A stretch of DNA of 64,000 nucleotides from Brasenia schreberi (GCA_036023115.1 JAYKKT010000064.1:4397501-4461500); one strand, 5' to 3'; positions 1-22,045 are shown, counted from the stretch's first letter. Notes: generated by a model from the letters alone, not told the origin. Numbers and translations are program-made.

Positions 1-515
1 ATGCCTCATAGCAGAGCCAACGGAATAGTGATTCTTTGATCATCCACTTTTATGTCTTGTAAAAATCCTTGTTTTAGGGTTCTTCAAAGACACCACAGCT
101 TAATCGACCGTTTGTTAAGGAAAAGATCTTCTTGAAATGCTCAATAAATGATAACCCCCAACGTCAAAATCTGGGGCCATCCTTTGGGGGTATATAAAGT
201 AGAACCCGAGTCTTAAATGAAAACCGCCCAATTATCTCTTGAATTCGTCCTATCTCACAAACACTTTTAGTAGACTGACTCACATGGTCACACCTGCATG
301 GGACAACCCCAACCTCCGACTCTCAACAGCACATCTAAAAATATATAATATGATATAATGAATATATAATCGACATGTGTGTATATTGCTTGCACTTGCA
401 CCTACACCCCCGTGTCTCAGATGTGACGTAGCATGACGATTTCATTCCTTCTTGTTCCAAAGCGAGAGTATTAGTTAGGGAGTTACGATGCGATAACATG
501 AGTGACTCTGGATAC

Positions 516-8615
<8,100 letters not shown>

Positions 8616-9683
8616 GGCGTCTACTACCGAGTCTGGAACTCACTGAGAGAGACAAGAGAGGAGGGGGGAAAGACGAGGAATTTTAAATAGGACATTCTGG
8701 TCATCGTGTGTGATTCGCGCCAATTGATATTTACCATATTGTCCTCTCGCTAAAACCCCGTGGAGACAGGGTTCAATAAGTGAAAGAATCATGGTTAACC
8801 CCACACGGAGGATATTTACGTAAATATCCTGAATCCTGGTTCGATCTCCACCGAGTCCAGGCACGACTCTGGATCTGTGTATGGCTCGATCAAAACTGAT
8901 CAGGTTGTGGGTTTGGTTGCGTCGTGACCACACCAGGTTCATGTCTTGAGCTCTATTTAGCTGCATTCAGCATACATTTATCAGTTCAGAGTAGGGTGAA
9001 AGTGAGACGAGCTGCTCGATCCAAGCTCGAATCGCCCCTGAGCAGGGCTCAACCTCGCCAGTCTTGGCTTGAGCAGCTAACGAACACTTCATAATATAAT
9101 ATAAGATTTATTTATGTTTTAACATTTTTATGTTTTTGGGTCGATCTACATTTATTTGAACTAATTCACAAGCTAAGTCACGCTCAATCTTTTTTGAGCT
9201 CGCTGATCTCGATCTCTAGTAAATCTTAATCGAGTTGCAGTCATCTCAAATGAACCTAGCTCCAGCTCAATCCTCGAGATGGAAGTCCGTTGAAGGGTGA
9301 GGTCGAGTATAGTATAGAGAGAGAGAATGTAAAACTGGATATTGTTCACTTTTTATATGATCACTCATCTTCACCCATTGCTTTTGAGCAGCATGAGTAT
9401 ATTATATATTTTTTTAATTTAAAAAATATAAAAGATCTTGTTATTGCTATCCAATCAGTGGTGGTAGCATCCAATCACTATGTATGTGTGTGTAAATTGG
9501 ATTTTGACCACCACCTCTAACGTGTTCATTCATGTCTACTTTTATTTTCGGTAGCATAAGTGTAATTCAAAATCTTTTAAGGTATTTGAAAATCTATGAA
9601 AAACAATGTTATTATACTTTTACTTCCAAAAAACAACAATCGGGTATGAGTGAACAACGTTAACAATGGACAAGATTCAATCA

Positions 9684-9717
<34 letters not shown>

Positions 9718-9916
9718 TATATAAGGAAAGCATTTTATTTGAGGACAACAGAGTGAGAGATAAATGTAATGAGGAGCCTCCTTATTTTAGCATGTTAGGC
9801 CTATTTTGGATTCATTCCCACCATAAAGAGAACCCAAAATGCTTGCGTTGTCAACTTGAATCATCAAAATTTCTCACTTTGTTGGTTTTTCTTCATCACT
9901 AAAAAAGTCAAATAGC

Positions 9917-10244
9917 TCCGGGCTCGACATGGCTGGAACCGATTCCAATCATCAGACCAAGGCAGAACTGTAACCAGACAAGCCAGGATCAAGATCGGGA
10001 ACCCCTAGTTTGGTCTCAGTTCCACCTTCTGTGGAAAGGAGCCAGAACCAAAACCAGCAGTTCAAACCGTCAGTTCCACTAATTCTTTTTTTTTTATTTG
10101 TAAATTTTTTATATATTTTATGGTTGACATAATTTCGGACTGAAACCAGAACCACCTTAATCTCATTTTGGTTCCGATCACTAGTTTAGGAGAACCAGAA
10201 CTGATGGTTTGAAACCAAAACCCAAAACTAGCCATGTCTAGAGT
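9917..10244. mobile_element. Candidate MITE with short terminal inverted repeats
   Basis: The left end has GCTCGACATGGCT and the right end AGCCATGTCTAGAG, an imperfect inverted pair of about 13 bp. The interior is rich in GGAACC/GGTTCC words and contains a T-run, with no coding capacity. Related sequence occurs near 20040-20320. No target-site duplication was confirmed. Confidence 0.4.
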
Positions 10245-10493
10245 AGAGTTAGCCCCACTTAGTAATGTCTCTCAACTCCACAAGATGCAGTGTGTTTGAT
10301 TACCCCGACGATCATATCTGGCTTTAGATTTTCTGTTCAGTGAAAACATACTCTCTCTCTAGATTTGAATTAATAAAAATGAAATGTAACTTTGTACATT
10401 AAATGTAAAGTATAAAAGGTACAATGATATATTTTACTTTTTAGTTCAAATATTGTCATTGACGAAAATATTTATATAAAATTCAAGCATTTA

Positions 10494-10607
<114 letters not shown>

Positions 10608-11595
10608 CCGGCACCTGTTACCCGATACCCACCCCATACCCAGTCAAAGCAAGTCTGACAATACCTGTAACCATACCCAGTCAAACTGGGTAATACCTGT
10701 CCCACTCCCGTTGGGTTGGGTCAGGGTTCAACATTTTTCATACTTGCCAGTAAAATGCAAATTGTTGAGACACTGCACCACGGTCATACATTAAGAACTC
10801 AATGCATCCAAGTTTTTGGAGGGGAAAAAAAGGTTTAATTTTTCCAGTAATTTTGCTAGAATCTTGTCATGCATTTGATGCAAGCAGCTGCGGCACGCAA
10901 AAAACCCAAATTATAATTACAGTTAACTTCTTATTCTATCCAATCAAAGACAGATACCCTAAAAGATCCCATCAAGTTTGGGTAGCAAAGAAACATCTTA
11001 CCTGATGATTATTAATCACTGTGTTTAGATTTCACATAACACCACATACACGAACACGAAATATCGTACTATATTCCAATATCGCCTAATTCATTTATTT
11101 CTCATAAAAAATTGGAATTGTTTATTAAATAAGAAGTTGCTCTGGCTGGAATGGAAAATTAAATGAGAGAAAATGCTTAAGGTGGTGCTTACAGTTGGAG
11201 AGGGATCAGAAATTAGATCAACACTTCAAAAGAGACAAAGAAAGGCCTTTAAAGTGTTGTAAGAAAACATAAAACATGAACACCAATATGATAACAACCG
11301 TAACTATTAGGCGACCCGACTTACTATGAGCAAACACCCGAAATCATAAAAAATCCTGAAATACAAATATTTTGTGAACGTGAAATACAATGCACCTCAC
11401 CCCAAAAGAATTCCTGGGTCCGCCACCGATTGCAGTGTGTTTTGGTTTGGCCTTACAACTTCCTGAGATATCACATACTTCAATATCTGACATATGATAT
11501 TAATCTGAATATTCTTTGCCAAGATATATTAGAAGATCATACAGCAAGAATAAGAAGCTATATTACTTGGGAGGAACACTGACACAAACTCATTG

Positions 11596-14500
11596 CTATC
11601 TTGCTATCTTCTCTCTCCCAGAACTTCTTGAACCAGCTTTTGAAATTTCCAGCTCTTTCAAAGCCCCTTCATCAACACCTTCATCTTCCTCAACGTAAGT
11701 GATCATTTCTGTCTCATCCTCATCATCCAAGTATTGTTCATCACCATCGTCGTATTCATCATCCTCTAGATCATCAGCCTGACCGTGAAACACCGGCGGC
11801 GGAGGGCAATCCTCGGTGATTGCCTCGTCTCTCTTTATCACAAGATGACGGATGACCCTTTCATCTCTGTCCAGTAAGGTCTTGAACTCGTTTAGCCACT
11901 TGGCTTCCAACTCAAAGTTCATTAATATGTAGTTGGCATGCGTAGCTTTCTTTATTTTGTATGCCAGCCTTCTAAGTCCCCAGTTGTTCAGCCTCCACAC
12001 CCTGCCATTCTTCTCCTTTACAAAATCTGCAAAACATAACCATGAATTAGAAGACAAACCCACTACCACAGAATGGAGCTGTTCAATTTGAACCCATGAA
12101 GAATATAAAGGCTATTCATGGACGAACTTTTACGATAGAAAGAGAGTAGGAAAAGTACTGTTACATTACTTGGAAAAAGATCATGGAAAGTTTATAGATG
12201 TACGGCTGAACTAAATTTCTAGTAAATACAAGTATACTTTTTTTAGAAAAGAACAAGATTTTCTAGTTAACCTTGCCACGCAAACCCACATGTTAAAAAA
12301 AATTTAAAACAAGAGAGAAGACGTGCAACTTGTTTTATGCAAATGCTTTCATCAGATAAAGAAACTTTGTTTTATACAAATTTTAAGAAAATGTATTAGA
12401 AAATCAGAACAAGCGAGAGAATTCTTCGGATTACAAAGTAGAAACTTATTCATCTAAAAATTCAATTGAAGGGGACTCCACATATTATAAACAGATAAGA
12501 AAAGAATATCCTCAAAAGCTTGGATTCGGGACGAAATCATCCAGCTGTAAACTGCTACAGGTATTAGTTTCATCTGCTGGATGCTAAATCCCAAAATCTA
12601 TTCAAAAGATGGTCCAAGGAAGAACCAAGTATCACAGAATACCTGATTACAGAGAAAGGATAAAGCACTTCGTTGTGTCAAACTCAGTGTGGATAAATTG
12701 AAGCTCAACAACATCCTTTAAAAGATCCACCCGCCCTCCCTCTCCCAAACACACACAAACGTTCAAAGTATTCATGTATCCGAATTTCATTCCAATCATT
12801 AAAATAAGAAATGCCAAGTTTTCGTTCCAAGAAAAGACTACATCTACAACAACTAAGCCTTTTCTCATAGTAGATGGGGTCGGCTACATGGATTAGTTTC
12901 TATAGAGCCGATCATATGCCATGCTAACAGTCAACTCCACATAAGTTAAATCATTTGCATGATCTAGTTTCTCATATCTTCTTACCGGAACTTCCTATGG
13001 CCATCTTTCTACAAGTGCAAACCCCTCATTTTGTCCTATATTGGTGTTATTGCCAATTTATTTCTAATAACCTCAACGGTCTTTCCTAGTGTGACCACTC
13101 ATCCATCTCAACATCTTTATTTATGTCACGGACATCTTTTGTACATCTTGATAATTAACTGCCCAACCCTAAGAACTGCAAAGCATAATAGCTTGAATTG
13201 TTGCTCTATAATATTTATCTTTCAACTTTAGTGGTATCTTCTTGTCACATAAAATACTTGATGCACCTCAATTTTAATCAATATGCATTAATTTTACATG
13301 TAAAATCTCCATCAATTTTATCATCACACTGAAAAACTTACCCTAAGTATTTAAAACTTCCCTTAAGGTAAAGACTACGTCTGCACAGTTGAAATAAAGA
13401 AGTAGAGACAAGAGCCCAAAAGTTTCACAAGAAATAGCAACATGAATAGGTCGAAAATGTATTTAAAAACTAGTGTTATTTGCCCACCTTGAAATTTTGA
13501 AACAACACTCTCAACCTCTTCCATTCGGTCTTCATGAATCAAATATACCACTTCATAATGGCGAGCTGCGTAAAATAAAAAAACATCAAAGTTAATATCT
13601 GAAGTCCAAACAGCCCATCCCAAAAAGAAAGTTCCTTCTTTTGAACAAGGGAAAAGAAAAGAAGAACAAAGAACAAAGATTTTCCTAGTATGCCAATGTG
13701 ATGTCAAATTTTACTCGCAGCTTACTATGTGGCACAGGTTAACTCCACGCATTTTCCTATATGGTTTACCTACAAGGGACAACCATAAAAGGTGCAACAG
13801 AAAAGCCATCCAATAAGAAGCGGGAGCAGTTACACTGCTTGCTATATATGCTTAGATATACTCAAAGTTTATGCAAGATTGATGGGAAGTTAATGTTCGA
13901 GCTGAGTTCATTATTTTCATAATCCTTCAAGGAGTGTACAATATGAAGATACATAAGTTTTAAAAGGTCTTGGTTATCCACATAGTGGAAAGAAGGCATT
14001 GGGCTTTTGATTCCAGTTCAAGATCACTTCTCTTCTTTTCAGTTTCCATTTACCACAATTAACAATGACTGGATCCTTATTCAATTAATGAGATTTCCTT
14101 TCACCCCTGTCAGATCCTTGTTTCCACTAATTTCCCTCCCTTCTGTTATCACTAGGGAGAGGAATATTGCCAACTCATAGCTGATCAAATCCCAAAATCT
14201 AATTTATGCAGCAGCCCCTAATCCCAGCCTGGACATGTGAACCCATCAAAAAAATCAAATAGAGATCAGAAGAAATTAGAAACAATGGTTTGCATTTAGA
14301 AAACAAAAATCTCAGTTATATGCATTGATGTTACAGAAAAGTGAGCTAAATCTATGTCCAACCTGAATACAGCTGACAGGATGAGTCTGAGACCCGTCTG
14401 AATACTCGGAAAAATCTTACATTATGATCACAAATATGACAACACCAAATTCCTTTTCCCATACATATGACCATGCTTTTTGATAATCAGATCTATTATT

Positions 14501-17500
14501 GAAGTGATTCACCTATATGACATTCCCCATCTAGTATGGAAAAAGGCTTAGTTGTTGTTGTCATTGTTGTCTGTACATACATGACATTAAATCATCAAGA
14601 ACAGTTCGTTATGTAAACACTAAACAGACCGTTCAAATATGACATGATAATCTAGGAAACACCCTTTCTTTCTTTTTCTTTTTCTTTTTCTTTTGCTTGA
14701 AGGGTGTTGGGAGGTAGACGTTTCCAGAGAAGTAAGACCCATCTTAATCTTGGCCAAACCTTTTCCCAGTAGGGTCTGCTAGAGGGTGCAACACAAGACT
14801 TCCCAAGAGGTCACCCCTCCTAGTACTGTTCTCATCCGTGTTTAGCTTTGTCTAATGCATGAGTATAGGAAACAAAGAACCCCTTAGCAAAAGATCTGAC
14901 AAAGTTTGACTGACTAAAAGACTGTCAAGTACCTAATGCAACCCTTGCTTATATGGATTTTGGACTATGGATCAGCTATGTGAGGACAAACCCTCACCAT
15001 AGATCGAGTTTGTGTAGGATGAAGACAGGCAAACTAAATTTTCATACTTTTTAGTGGACATTAATTTTCTTATTTTTTTTAATTGGAAATGAAAGTAATA
15101 CTCTTCTTGGTTAAAAGCATTCAACACTTGTGCTTTCATATGTAGTATTTTGGCCTCACCGAATCCTCTGACTGTAGACTCTTTTAGTATACTGAAATTT
15201 ATAAAGATCTGCAGATAAGCACAATTACTGTTCAAGTCCCAATAAGTGCTTCTGAGCAGAATAAGCAGCTAGTTGCAAATCACATGTACCCCTTGATGGA
15301 CTAAATTTTACATGCGGGAGATAAATGTTGTGCAAGAACTTCTAGTAATTTATCTCAGAACTTGTGCACAATTCTGAAAATCAAACTGGATACAAGTCCA
15401 TTATTACACTTGGTCTTTTTTCTCAAACCATGAATGAGGATGACTATCTATAAGACTTAGTAAATCAATGATCAATCCACAAAGTTATCATCCAGGACAA
15501 GGAAAGGAAGCACAAGGGTGCTAGAAATTGTCCCAGCACTAAGCCTGCTGATACCAGAACTTTGAAATTATTGGTGTAGTTAAATAAAAACTTATCTAGG
15601 GGTTCTTCATACTCTATGAATAAGAGTTAAATGATTTAAACTACTTCAGTATTCTATCAGTGAAAGCAGATCTCCAAGGATCTGTGGAGAACGCATAAAA
15701 GGAGTGTGCTTAGAAGAAAATGGAACCGTATATAGTATACTTACTTCTGCTCTCATTCAGATGACTCTCCATTTTAAGATTCAGGAATTCAAACATTCCC
15801 TCTGCAAAAGAAAAAGCAAAGTGACGCTAGTGTGATTAATTTGCTTGTCAACAACATAAACTAAAAGCAATGATAATTATGAAACAGTTTTCAGCATCAC
15901 AAACAAGTTATCCTAGAGCTTCTGAATGTCATCATGAAAATCATGGACTACACGCTTTTCCCTTTGATGGGCAAGCTGGGGTTAGGCAGATCCCTACCAG
16001 ACATCCATACCCTGGGTATCGAACTCAAGACCTTCAGCATGAAGGTTCTTCAATTCCCTAGCTAGGACATTCATAGCTCCTTGTGCTATGGAATTTACAT
16101 AATTAAAAACATGAATGAAGATAACGTAATGAAACTATACCTTCTTCTGCATCTGCAAATTCAGGCACAAGCCCACCATCCTCTTGCACTTTCTTCTGTA
16201 GAGAGAACACATCGTATTCCATTTAAACTCCACTTCCAAAGAAGAAAAAGGAAATAGTTGGCATATGGGAAAGCTATTAAATACGTCAAATAAATGTTTC
16301 CTCTTTGGAAATCTCATCTTACCTTATCTAAGCCTTTTCCCACACTAGGTGGGGTTGGCTAGAGGGTGCAACACGAGGACATCCTAGTACTATCCTCACC
16401 CAAGAATCCTTACCTTTGGAGTTCATATGGGATCCGGTGCATTAATGCTGGCACTTTAGAAAAATATATAGAATAAAAAAATAGATAAGCATAGTAGCAT
16501 ACTTGTTCTAGAAAAACATAGGAGGAGATATCAACAAAGCATGAACAGACGGACATGTGTTAATTGTTGTGATTTGAGGTTTCAAAAAGTTCTGCTGCCA
16601 GATTAAAGAAAGAGCTTAATGAGTAGACTGTAAGTGCAAGTGGACGATGCACACCATGATCACATCCTGGCCTCCCTATCCCCTCTCCCTTTTCTAACCC
16701 CACATTATAAAGAAAAATCAGACATGCTATGGTGAGGGTTGGCGTGGGCAATGAAATAGAGATTGTGAGATTTAATCTGCCTGTCTTACAGTTGTAACCT
16801 CTCTTACTACAATAACCCCGGACAAGACATCCCTCCCTGGTTATTTCACATGCTGTCCATGCCTAAGAGATGGCTTCCTCACACTGAATAGCAACAATTA
16901 CTTGGAATGAACCAAGAAGTAAGCTTCACATTACACTATAATTTTCTTAAGATGCATGTGCCTCGCCAGGTACAACTCAAGAAGGTGAATGTAGAATGGA
17001 AGAGCCAGTTATATCTATATTCAAAGAAAGGTGTGCAACAGAGCTCTTACGTGGTGTGCCCTATTTAGATACTGCCTCCAACTATAGCCTAAGGAACCAT
17101 TCTATTATAAGTCTATTTTTCAGTGTATTGAGGAGTGATTGCCATAAGAAACTAAACGATTCCCCACATCTCCGCATGAAACTATTTCTCTAACAGGATC
17201 ACTAATAGAACGCTAAAGACTATATACCACAGAAATTCTCTCTTTGCTGAGGTAGCGTGAAAAAAGCGCCGAGAAATCGAAGAAGCCAACCTCAGGAGAC
17301 TGATCTTACTATTATTCAGCAACGTACATTAATTCATCATAATTTGACGATTCAGGATTCGTATAATACACAAACTCTAAACCAACTTGCTTAATGCCCA
17401 AAGGAAAAGCAGATTGAAGAAAAAAAAAACAGAATCCACGAAGGCGAATCTAAAATAACTCTCCCATATGACTCGAAACCGAGAATAAGTAAGGAAGAGA

Positions 17501-17927
17501 AGGGAAGGAAAAATGTTAAGCTAAGGAAAATAGGTAGAAAAGCACAGCTTGGGGAAAACTTATGCAAAAAGCAAAAAACTCACAAAGGTTTCGTTGTAAA
17601 ATCGAATTGGGCATGTCATACAAGAAACCCACAAACGCAGAAACACGAACAAAAATAAAGAGAGAGAAGACCTTCGATACGAAGGACGCGAAACTGGGAA
17701 GAGATTTATACCGGTTTCAACATGACGGATTCGGGGAAGAAGCCGGTGCCCTCGTCGGGCTTCACGACGAAGCTGTGAGAATCGACCTTCTTCTTCTTTG
17801 CACTCGTGGCGACCCATCTCCTTTTCCTCTCCGACGCCGGCTTAGAACAGAAACAACGACAAAAATTCTTCCTCTCAAAGAAGATGGGATTGGAAGAGAA
17901 GGAAGAGAACACGTTCATGGCCTCCAT
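11596..17927 (-). CDS. RFC3: Organellar ribosomal protein S6-like, RFC3 type
   Basis: Five exons, 17712-17927, 16141-16195, 15745-15801, 13488-13565 and 11596-12026, join in phase to 278 codons plus stop. Residues 1 to about 50 are Ser/Phe/Arg-rich like an organelle transit peptide; KKKKVDSHSF and PESVMLKP follow, as in Arabidopsis RFC3. The bS6 fold spans about residues 111-208: RHYEVVYLIHED (strand 1), GRVWRLNNWGLRRLAYKIKK, NYILMNFELEAKWLNEF, RVIRHLVIKRDEA. An Asp/Glu-rich tail fills about 220-257. bS6 binds 16S rRNA with bS18 in the small-subunit platform. RFC3 was named for a fatty-acid-composition mutant and is described as an S6-like protein of plastid translation; I cannot settle plastid versus mitochondrial targeting from sequence. 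The largest intron (12027-13487) carries a RTE-LINE insertion. Confidence 0.9.
12846..13369 (-). mobile_element. 3' fragment of RTE-type LINE in RFC3 intron 4, with TSD
   Basis: Read on the minus strand it matches the C-terminal end of a RTE reverse-transcriptase ORF (a 'CW-AVN/HQ-VQKM' region, GHTRK, 'EKL') with many stops, then the 3' end: CCGACCCCATCTA, AAAAGGCTTAGTTGTTGT. A 13-bp duplication, AAAGACTAC[A/G]TCT, flanks it at 12833-12845 and 13370-13382. It has the same orientation as the host gene. Confidence 0.75.
14520..14575 (+). mobile_element. Very short RTE-LINE 3' end
   Basis: Only the terminal CATCTAGTATGGAAAAAGG and CTTAGTTGTTGTTG of the RTE family are recognisable, as expected of extreme 5' truncation. 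It lies in RFC3 intron 3. Confidence 0.5.
15950..16070 (-). repeat. SINE-like tRNA-derived repeat in RFC3 intron 2
   Basis: The minus strand contains a B-box-like block around GGTATCGAACTC, with a GGGGTTAGGCAGATC / CTACCAGACAT block beside it. A similar block occurs at 46050-46160 and a weaker one at 49570-49670. No boundaries or target-site duplication were established. Confidence 0.4.
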
Positions 17928-17977
17928 ACCCGGGAGCGGGAAAAGCGCCTGATCTTCCTCTTTTCTGAACCGGATAA

Positions 17978-18048
17978 GGGCGGTTCGGGTCTAAATGATG
18001 GATCCAATACATTACGCAGCCATTGCCCCGTAACGTTTTCGCAAGATG

Positions 18049-18110
<62 letters not shown>

Positions 18111-18114
18111 TTTC

Positions 18115-18149
<35 letters not shown>

Positions 18150-18301
18150 ATATACGTTGTTCCATTATTTTTTGAAAAAACTTTAAATTACACTAAAAGT
18201 GAACAGTCAAAGATTATGGTTTATATAGGGGTGGTTCAGGTCTGAATGCTAGATCCAATACTTTATGCAGCGAATGCTCCATAAAGTTTTCCGAAGATGG
18301 T
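17978..18301. repeat. Direct repeat of about 70 bp flanking a (CT)n-(TA)n tract
   Basis: The block at 17978-18047 (GGTTCGGGTCTAAATGATGG, ATCCAATACATTACGCAGCC) recurs in diverged form at 18229-18301 (GGTTCAGGTCTGAATGCTAG, ATCCAATACTTTATGCAGCG). Between them lie about 22 CT units (18053-18097) and TA-rich sequence. It starts about 50 bp upstream of the RFC3 start codon, so it is in the RFC3 5' region. Confidence 0.75.
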
Positions 18302-18974
18302 ATCATCTATATGGAAAGAGATATAGAGAGAAAAATATTGGTCCGTGCCCAAATTAAATTTACTCAAACATTTCTATCATCTAAATCAATTGTACCGTTG
18401 CAGTTGAACAAAAGAGATGTTCATGTAGATTTAAATACAAATAGATTTAATGTGGAAAAGATGAGCACGGCGGCATCGAAACGAACTATGTCATGATTTT
18501 TTCACCTTAGAGGAAGTGATACTACTGCAAAAAAGTGCTAAAAATCAAAAGTCATGGAAACGACTCGACCCATTGAAGATGTGAAGATGGAGACAATGGG
18601 AAACCCAAGAATGACCGACGAAGAATTACCCAATATAGGAATCAAACGTTCCTACAAGGAATCACTAATGGGTGGATACGTAAAAGACGATGACTCTATA
18701 TGACGGGGAGAAAACATTGATTTCAATATGGACATTGGGCCTCTTGATCCAGAGGACAACGAAATAATAAGAGAAGAAAACAGTATCCATGCAATCATCA
18801 TTTCGGTGGAAGAGAAAAAAGTCTTCAAGACCCCTAGAAGCAATCCTTAATCGTCAATCTAGTGGAACGAAAAATAGGTTACTTGGTGCTTGTTTGTCGA
18901 CTAGAATACTTGTGAGCAAAAATAGGTAAAATTATATTAATTAATATCGGTAATGATTTTTATATTGTTTGTTT

Positions 18975-19315
18975 TTAGTCTCTAAATTTAAAAGGTAAAT
19001 ATTATAGAACAACAATTAGACCTGCCATGTTTTATGGTTCTGAGTGTTGGGTAGTTAATCATCAACATGTACAAAAGATGTATGTGCCGGAAATGAAGAT
19101 GTTGAGATAGATGAGTGGTCATACAAGAAACTAATGTATACATAATGAGGTTATTATAAACAAATTAGGAGTGACACCAATAGAGGATAAAATGAAAAAT
19201 ATCGTTTAAGATGGTTTGGACATATAAAAAGAATATCAGAAGAAGAACATGTAAGAAGGTATGAGAAACTAAATTTGGAAAGTATTAAAAGAGGTAGAGG
19301 ACGACCACAAAACTT
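18975..19315 (+). mobile_element. RTE-type LINE 3' coding fragment
   Basis: Contains the family block beginning ACCTGCCATGTTTTATGG, then GTTAATCATCAACATGTAC and GAGGACGACCACAAAA, all at DNA level close to the copies at 23.9, 42.8 and 50.3 kb. Several stops make it non-coding. The usual TTG-rich tail is missing. Confidence 0.7.
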
Positions 19316-20330
19316 AAGTAGGGATGACAATGGGGCAAGTTGCGAACAGGTGCACTTGTACTCGGGTTCGAGAACGAACCTCTTTAAGTGCTCTCTAACC
19401 ACCAATCCCGTAAGTTATTCGCATTTAAATTGGGCTTAAACAAGAATTATCGGCATCTCAGATTTGAATCAACCATGATCAAACTTGTATCCGATCCAAT
19501 TTTGCAGTCTATCAATATTGGCCATTCAAACATCAATATCAAGTCTAGATTTACAAGTGATGCTTAGTTCTTAAACAAGAAAGAATCTTGTACCAATGAA
19601 AGAGCCTTTTATGTGGACTAAGACAATAATGGAACTTTGCTTCGTGTGCAACGTGGTGCAGAAACCATACGAGAGTGCAAGCCCCGGGTATGGAACTCAT
19701 GACCTTCAACTTGTGAGTCAACAACTTAGCCAGGTGAGCTATTGCTTGTTGTGCAGGAAGATGGTGGATTTGGTTTTGGTATCTCAGACCAAATTAATCC
19801 GTTTATTCAGATTACATGGATTCTTATTCGTCGTTGCGCATTCGGAATCATGAAATGGTAAAGAAATCAATTGGATTTCTTCTTGCTTTAACTTAATTAT
19901 CTTATTCGAAACCGAGATTAAAATTATTTATAGGAATCAAATGATTAAGCAGCTTGATCTAATTCCTTTGTAGATTTATTAAACCTAATCACTTTTCCGG
20001 GCATAAGGTTTGCATGTGAACAATATAACGAAAATATGACCGGAATCCACCTCCTCCGGTTTGGAACCACCAACAAAGGATTGAACTGGAAACAGAATTG
20101 GGCCAAGGAATCATACCCAGCCAATCCGACCGGAAGCCATTAATTAGGTTTCCTCCTCACAAGAACTGGAACCGGTGGTTCAAAACAACTGGGCTAGATT
20201 TGTTATAAGTTTCTTTCTATTTTCTTTACTTTTTTTTTGTCTTTTTAGGTTTTTAGTTCGAACGGTAACAGTAACCAAATCCAGTAGTTAGGAACGATAC
20301 TGGAATCAGGTGAGCCCAAGTTAAGGTGCG

Positions 20331-20688
20331 TTTGATTCATGAGGTGAGGCCCTTGATACTAGAACTGCAGGCCTAGACCCATATGGGCCTCTAACGATGG
20401 TTCTGTTTTGTTTTGTGAGTGATACTTATGCTTGGGTTTTCATGAGAGGCATGTAGCAATATGAGAGAGAACGAAATACTTGGATTTTCATATAAAGACA
20501 CCCAAGTCCAGTTCTTGTGGCCCACCTCTCTCGTGGTACCGATTTTTTTGGTTCAAATTAGTCCTATAAAACAGCAATTAGTGGTAGAGCACGCCCCTGA
20601 TAATTGCGTCGTTGTGCCTGGGCTGTGAGGCACCAGTATCAAGGTCCAATTCTCCTGGAACCTTATATCAAACACGCCTTTTGGGGCC
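20331..20688. mobile_element. Tourist/Harbinger-like MITE candidate
   Basis: The left end AAGGTGCGTTTGATTCATGA and the right end (ATATCAAACACGCCTTTT) are imperfect inverted repeats of the GGNGTGTTTGAT type typical of Tourist-like elements, and TTA lies directly before the left end. There is no coding capacity. A related element is at 52885-53095 and a partial one near 44558-44650. Confidence 0.5.
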
Positions 20689-21760
20689 AAACTGGAACCA
20701 GACATATCTACTCCTAGGAAGTCTCAATGAGTTGGATCGGAGTCTGTCCCATTTGTAGATCCTATTCAAGCAAGTGATATTTGCTTATGAATAAAGCAAC
20801 AACAAAGGAACAATAACATCATTATCTAATACATATTCTTGACCTAACAATTGATTAAAAATGTGAAAAACTACCAAAGAGTTCTGGTTGGTACCGTGCC
20901 ATTGAAGTAATGGATCGGGTAAGAGATCCATACCCTTTTCGAATCCTTGGGTTGTACACTTAATGAAAAGGTACGCTAGACAGGAGGGCGTTGTTGTAAA
21001 TATAGTGATTGAATGCTCCCTCCCAACTAATCCTTCACTGACCAAAAGTAGAGTGGTTGTTGGTTACAACATTTCATCTATTGTAATAGATTCAGAAGTA
21101 ACCATACTTTTCCTAAGTATTTCAAATTTGCCCTTCAACAGTATTTTTGTCACATTTTTTGGTGAACTTTGAATGCAATTTTTATTATATTTATATCAAT
21201 TATGAATTGAATGGCGTCTCTCTACATATGAAAATAATTAATTGTCGTAAAATCGTTATATTTTCTTTTGATTATGTGGCCGTTGAGATATGCCAGTCAA
21301 GGGATCAAATCTCATTGGTGTCATCTCCCATTTGCAAACCCCCGAGCTTGACATGGACCTGCTCCTACCCAGTTTCTCCTGGCTTTTAAAAGAAATATGG
21401 TTGAGGCACCTTGAGTTGGCTCAGCTCGTAGTTTTACAAAACATATTGATCAGCTTTTAATTATAAGACCACCAATGCTTTGTGGTATCAAGTGTTGACA
21501 GTCAATTATATATATATAAAGATAAGTGATTAGATTTTGTCCGTTATTGATGTTGTTCATTCTAATTCGGCCATTATTTTTTAGGGCCATATAACAATAT
21601 TTTCATTCTTTTCCGAAAACCTTAAATTTCTTATGCCATTAAAAGGTAATAGAAGAGCACAAGTAGACTTTTCATAAATGAGTCATATAAAAAATGAGTG
21701 ATAAAATAAACATATTGGCATAGATGAATGATCACATAAACACAAAAAAATTATGTTCAA

Positions 21761-22045
21761 CAACAACAACAACAACTAAGCCTTTTTCTCATACTAGATG
21801 GGGTCGGCTACATGGATTTTTTGTTTCCACATAGCCCTATCATGTGTCATGTTAGCAATTAACTCACAATAAGCTAGATCATTCTTTATTGTTTTTTTTC
21901 AATGCTTTTGTGGTCGTCTTCTACCTCTTTTAATACTTTCAAAATCTAATTTTTCATACCTTTTTACACGTTATTCTTTTTATATGTCCAAACCACCTTA
22001 AACGATATTCTTTGATTTTATCCTCTATTGGTGCCACACATAATT
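21761..22045 (-). mobile_element. RTE-type LINE 3' fragment with long TSD
   Basis: On the minus strand it ends with the family terminus AGAAAAAGGCTTAGTTGTTG followed by a (TTG)n tail. It is flanked by copies of a sequence of about 26-30 bp, CATAAACA[C/T]A(n) then TTATGTTCAA, at 21735-21760 and 22046-22075, differing only in the A-run length and one base. Confidence 0.75.

Noticed and set aside
1..130. Possible last exon of REC8 on the minus strand ending at a stop at 6-8
   Set aside because: Similarity to the winged-helix end is weak and an in-frame stop interrupts it; no convincing splice sites.
17562..18245. Plus-strand open frame of 227 codons
   Set aside because: It runs antisense across RFC3 exon 1 and then through (CT)n-(TA)n; no family similarity and clear low-complexity content.
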